NCBI GenBank assembly: GCA_944332375.1
Contig: CALVJU010000055.1
Coordinates: 1 to 7,932, forward strand
DNA from: an uncultured Bacilli bacterium
GTDB lineage: Bacteria; Bacillota_I; Bacilli_A; RF39; UBA660
Direction: 5' to 3'
Length of the DNA stretch: 7,932 bases
Shown here: positions 6,365 to 7,932 of the stretch, piece by piece
Layout: every line of letters starts with the position of its first letter
Position numbering within the stretch: position 1 is the first letter of the stretch
Position numbers and translations under genes: made by a program
Notes under the pieces: generated by a model
What the model saw: only the letters and a program-made list of their open reading frames with translations
What the model was told of the DNA's origin: nothing
Databases searched by the model: none

Positions 6365-6441
6365 TGGCGGGCAATACAGGAGTCGAACCCGTAACCTTCT
6401 GGTTCGAAGCCAGACACTCTATCCAGTTGAGCTAATTGCCC
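6365..6441 (-). tRNA. tRNA-Arg (anticodon TCG)
   Basis: A 77-base gene that folds fully. The acceptor GGGCAAT pairs with ATTGCCC, the D stem GCTC with GAGT, the anticodon stem TCTGG with CCAGA around CTTCGAA, and the T stem ACGGG with CCTGT around TTCGACT. The variable loop has five bases. The discriminator is G and the CCA end is encoded. Bases 34-36 are TCG, which reads CGA and possibly other CGN codons. A20 in the D loop together with C35 and G36 are arginine identity elements. Low-GC Firmicutes usually read CGN with an ICG tRNA, so a UCG species is a little unusual. Confidence 0.97.
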
Positions 6442-6449
6442 ATGACAAT

Positions 6450-6478
6450 ATTGTACATCAGATAAAATAAGATAACAA
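6450..6478 (-). promoter_or_regulatory. Promoter of tRNA-Arg
   Basis: TTGTTA (6478-6473) and TACAAT (6455-6450) are 17 bases apart. The predicted start falls about 2-3 bases before the first base of the tRNA (6441), as is common for single tRNA genes. Confidence 0.7.
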
Positions 6479-6497
6479 TGATAATTAAACAAAAAAG

Positions 6498-6532
6498 AAA
6501 AAAATATGACTATCTTATGATAGTTTCTTTTT
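6498..6532 (-). terminator. Hairpin with T-runs on both sides
   Basis: ACTATC (6509-6514) pairs with GATAGT (6519-6524) around a four-base loop. On the minus strand it is followed by CATATTTTTTTC (T7 at 6504-6498), and on the plus strand by TTCTTTTT (6525-6532). It can end transcripts of the 329-residue gene, about 130 bases downstream of its stop, and shields the tRNA promoter that begins 20 bases later. The region between 6533 and 6662 holds nothing else that I can name. Confidence 0.6.
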
Positions 6533-6662
6533 GCCATTTTAAATTGAGCACTGAAGTTTTTATTTTTTCATTTCACTTGCAACTTTTTAAGGGTATCCAC
6601 ATTTTATAAAAAACACCCAATTTTATTATTGTTTACTAATAGAAATAAACATGCTCATTTTA

Positions 6663-7652
6663 TCATTTTCTAATTGAATCATTTCGTTTTTCATATTCTT
6701 CAAACCGAAGTGCTAACATAGTTTTCATACGGTCTATCATTTCTTGAAATTTCTGAGTAAGGATAATATTTTCTCGTTTCACTTGTGGATTTTTCTTTTT
6801 AATTTTTATAAAATTATCATATGCATTTAACAAAATTGCATTCATATTCTGATAATTTTCTTTTCCAATTATATTAAGTATTTTATATCCTTTTCCTGTA
6901 ATAAGGGATTCCTTAATAGCGTTATAATAAATTATATACATGGTTTTTATAACAAATTTTGAGCAAGAGTCTAAATCAATATACCCAGTATTAGTATTAA
7001 AATCTAATAGGGGATTAGAAGTAGCAACTTTCGTTTTAAATATTTTTAATATATCTAGAGAAATATATTCGTTTATTATTTCATAAATAAAATCTCCTGA
7101 ATTATCAAAACCATAAAATAATTCTTTTTTATCATCAAATTTACTAGATAAATATCCTTTGCTTAACAAATGATTTATTTCATGAATTAGTGCTAAAATT
7201 TTAATTCCACATCCATATAATGCGATATATTCAACACCATTAACCATGTTAGCAAATCCGGAAGCATCCGGGATATCAGTATTTTCGACATTATATATAA
7301 GTTGTTCACTAAGAGGTACATTACTAGTTATAATGATACTTTTTTTTAAACTATTAAATTTTGATAGAGAACTATAATATAAAAAATTTAAAAATGCTTT
7401 TAATTCAATTTCACTATTCTGATTTGAACCACTATTATTTTTTACACTTAAATATTTTTTATAATATTTTATTGATTTTTTCTGAAACATTTCAGTACCA
7501 ATATTTTTCTCGCAAAAAACAACGATTAAATTATTTATTAGATTTTCTATTTTACATCTATTTTCTTCACCATAATATTCGGTAAAAGAATCAATTAAAC
7601 TAGGTAAAATATTATAATATTCATCAATTATTCTTTTTTTATAATTTTTCAT
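6663..7652 (-). CDS. Unrecognised protein with HExxH zinc-peptidase-like signature
   Basis: I do not recognise this 329-residue protein. Its clearest feature is LALIHEINHLLSKGY (153-167), a hydrophobic helix carrying HEINH (157-161). Thirty-four residues later comes IYEIINEYISLDIL (189-202). Its N-E-x-x-S-x-D (Glu195) resembles the Asn-Glu-x-x-Ser-Asp helix that gives the third zinc ligand in thermolysin-type gluzincins. A zinc metallopeptidase is therefore a reasonable inference. There is no signal peptide or membrane span, so it should act in the cytoplasm. Residues 1-100 are polar and helical. Residues 280-329 are rich in Lys, Glu and Met and may form a coiled coil. The ATG at 7652 follows AAGGAG (7668-7663) by 10 bases. 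The gene ends in tandem TGA TAA. It is more AT-rich than the tsa genes, with high Asn, Ile and Tyr. It stands alone between the 5S terminator and a tRNA gene, which suggests acquired DNA. Confidence 0.75.
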   Translation of the reverse strand: MKNYKKRIIDEYYNILPSLIDSFTEYYGEENRCKIENLINNLIVVFCEKNIGTEMFQKKSIKYYKKYLSVKNNSGSNQNSEIELKAFLNFLYYSSLSKFNSLKKSIIITSNVPLSEQLIYNVENTDIPDASGFANMVNGVEYIALYGCGIKILALIHEINHLLSKGYLSSKFDDKKELFYGFDNSGDFIYEIINEYISLDILKIFKTKVATSNPLLDFNTNTGYIDLDSCSKFVIKTMYIIYYNAIKESLITGKGYKILNIIGKENYQNMNAILLNAYDNFIKIKKKNPQVKRENIILTQKFQEMIDRMKTMLALRFEEYEKRNDSIRK

Positions 7653-7759
7653 ATTATCTAGACTCCTTAATTAAGCAAATGATTGAAATCACTATACACT
7701 AAGCAATAATTATCAATACCTCCTATAAAAAATATATCATAGTTAAAGAAAACAGGCAA

Positions 7760-7789
7760 TAAAAAAATAATAATCACAAAGATTATTAT
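7760..7789 (-). terminator. rRNA operon terminator after 5S
   Basis: On the minus strand ATAATAATC (7789-7781) and GATTATTAT (7775-7767) form nine perfect pairs around a TTTGT loop, followed by six T. It lies about 24 bases after the 5S 3' end, where the rRNA operon should stop. Confidence 0.85.
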
Positions 7790-7812
7790 CAAATTAAAAA
7801 AAGCAAAAAAAA

Positions 7813-7917
7813 ATTGGCAACTACCTATTTTCGCGATAAACTATCGTCGGCGTGAATGAGCTTAACTTCTGTGTTCGGGATGGGAACAGGTGTACCCTCA
7901 TTGCTATCGTTACCAAT
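7813..7917 (-). rRNA. rrf: 5S ribosomal RNA
   Basis: The minus strand contains the 5S core CCTGTTCCCATCCCGAACAC, then AGAAGTTAAGCTC and CGCCGA. The ends close helix I: ATTGGTAAC at the 5' end pairs with GTTGCCAAT at the 3' end through nine pairs, one of them T-G. The gene is about 105 bases against some 116 in Bacillus; the missing bases are in the helix IV/V arm (GATAGTTTATCGCGAAAATA). The short form is typical of Mollicutes and their relatives. The 23S gene should lie to the right of the window. Bases 7918-7932 are spacer. Confidence 0.95.
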
Positions 7918-7932
7918 TTACTTTAGAGAAAT

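Noticed and set aside
6580..6660. Hairpins just after the 329-residue gene (GTTTATT...AGTAAAC and GGGT...ACCC)
   Set aside because: The first has no T-run and the second has only four strong pairs. The hairpin at 6498-6532 is a better terminator.
7714..7724. AGGAGGTA followed by TTG as a leader-peptide start, with TATAGT (7696-7691) as a promoter
   Set aside because: Spacing from the site to TTG is only two bases and the peptide would have five codons. The -35/-10 spacing near TATAGT is 14 bases, so neither is convincing.
1..7932. CRISPR array, insertion-sequence ends, riboswitch or T-box leader
   Set aside because: I looked for evenly spaced repeats, paired terminal repeats and known leader motifs and saw none.

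Overview
The window is low-GC, AT-rich bacterial DNA from the Firmicutes/Bacilli side of the tree. This is inferred from the tsaE-tsaB-rimI-tsaD gene order (as in Bacillus ydiBCDE), strong AGGAGG ribosome binding sites, U-rich hairpin terminators, and an unusually short 5S rRNA (about 105 nt) of the size seen in Mollicutes-related lineages. The standard code applies: tsaE, tsaD and the 329-residue gene all end in TGA, and Trp is written TGG. A gut Erysipelotrichia- or RF39-like organism would fit, but that is inference.

Left part (1-1630), decayed accessory DNA: the 5' end of a YunG-like gene runs off the left edge on the minus strand behind an extended -10 promoter. About 720 bases without an intact gene follow. 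They hold minus-strand coding debris (the N-terminal half of a RhuM-family gene broken by stops and a frameshift, a C-terminal gene remnant just upstream of it, and an Asn/Gln-rich fragment) and a long hairpin terminator. Next is a plus-strand alpha/beta-hydrolase gene that is clearly dead: one nonsense codon, a one-base loss, a four-base gain, and no visible nucleophile elbow.

Middle (1630-3700): a two-gene plus-strand operon encodes two membrane proteins that each begin with a double-CxxC zinc ribbon. One has a single membrane span and a large outside domain; the other has five spans and resembles Yip1 proteins. It ends in a hairpin that also faces the tsa operon converging from the right.

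Right-centre (3713-6293): the minus-strand operon tsaE-tsaB-rimI-tsaD is tightly packed (a 4-base overlap, then gaps of one base) behind a TTGTAA-17-TATAAT promoter. TsaE, TsaB and TsaD form the threonylcarbamoyl transfer complex that makes t6A37 on ANN-decoding tRNAs; RimI is a protein N-acetyltransferase. TsaC, which makes the threonylcarbamoyl-AMP substrate, is not in the window.

Right end (6323-7932): a tRNA-Arg(UCG) gene with its own promoter and terminator, an unrecognised very AT-rich gene for a 329-residue protein with an HEINH...NEYIS zinc-peptidase-like signature, and the 5S rRNA gene with its terminator. All are on the minus strand, so the rest of the rRNA operon should lie just beyond the right edge.
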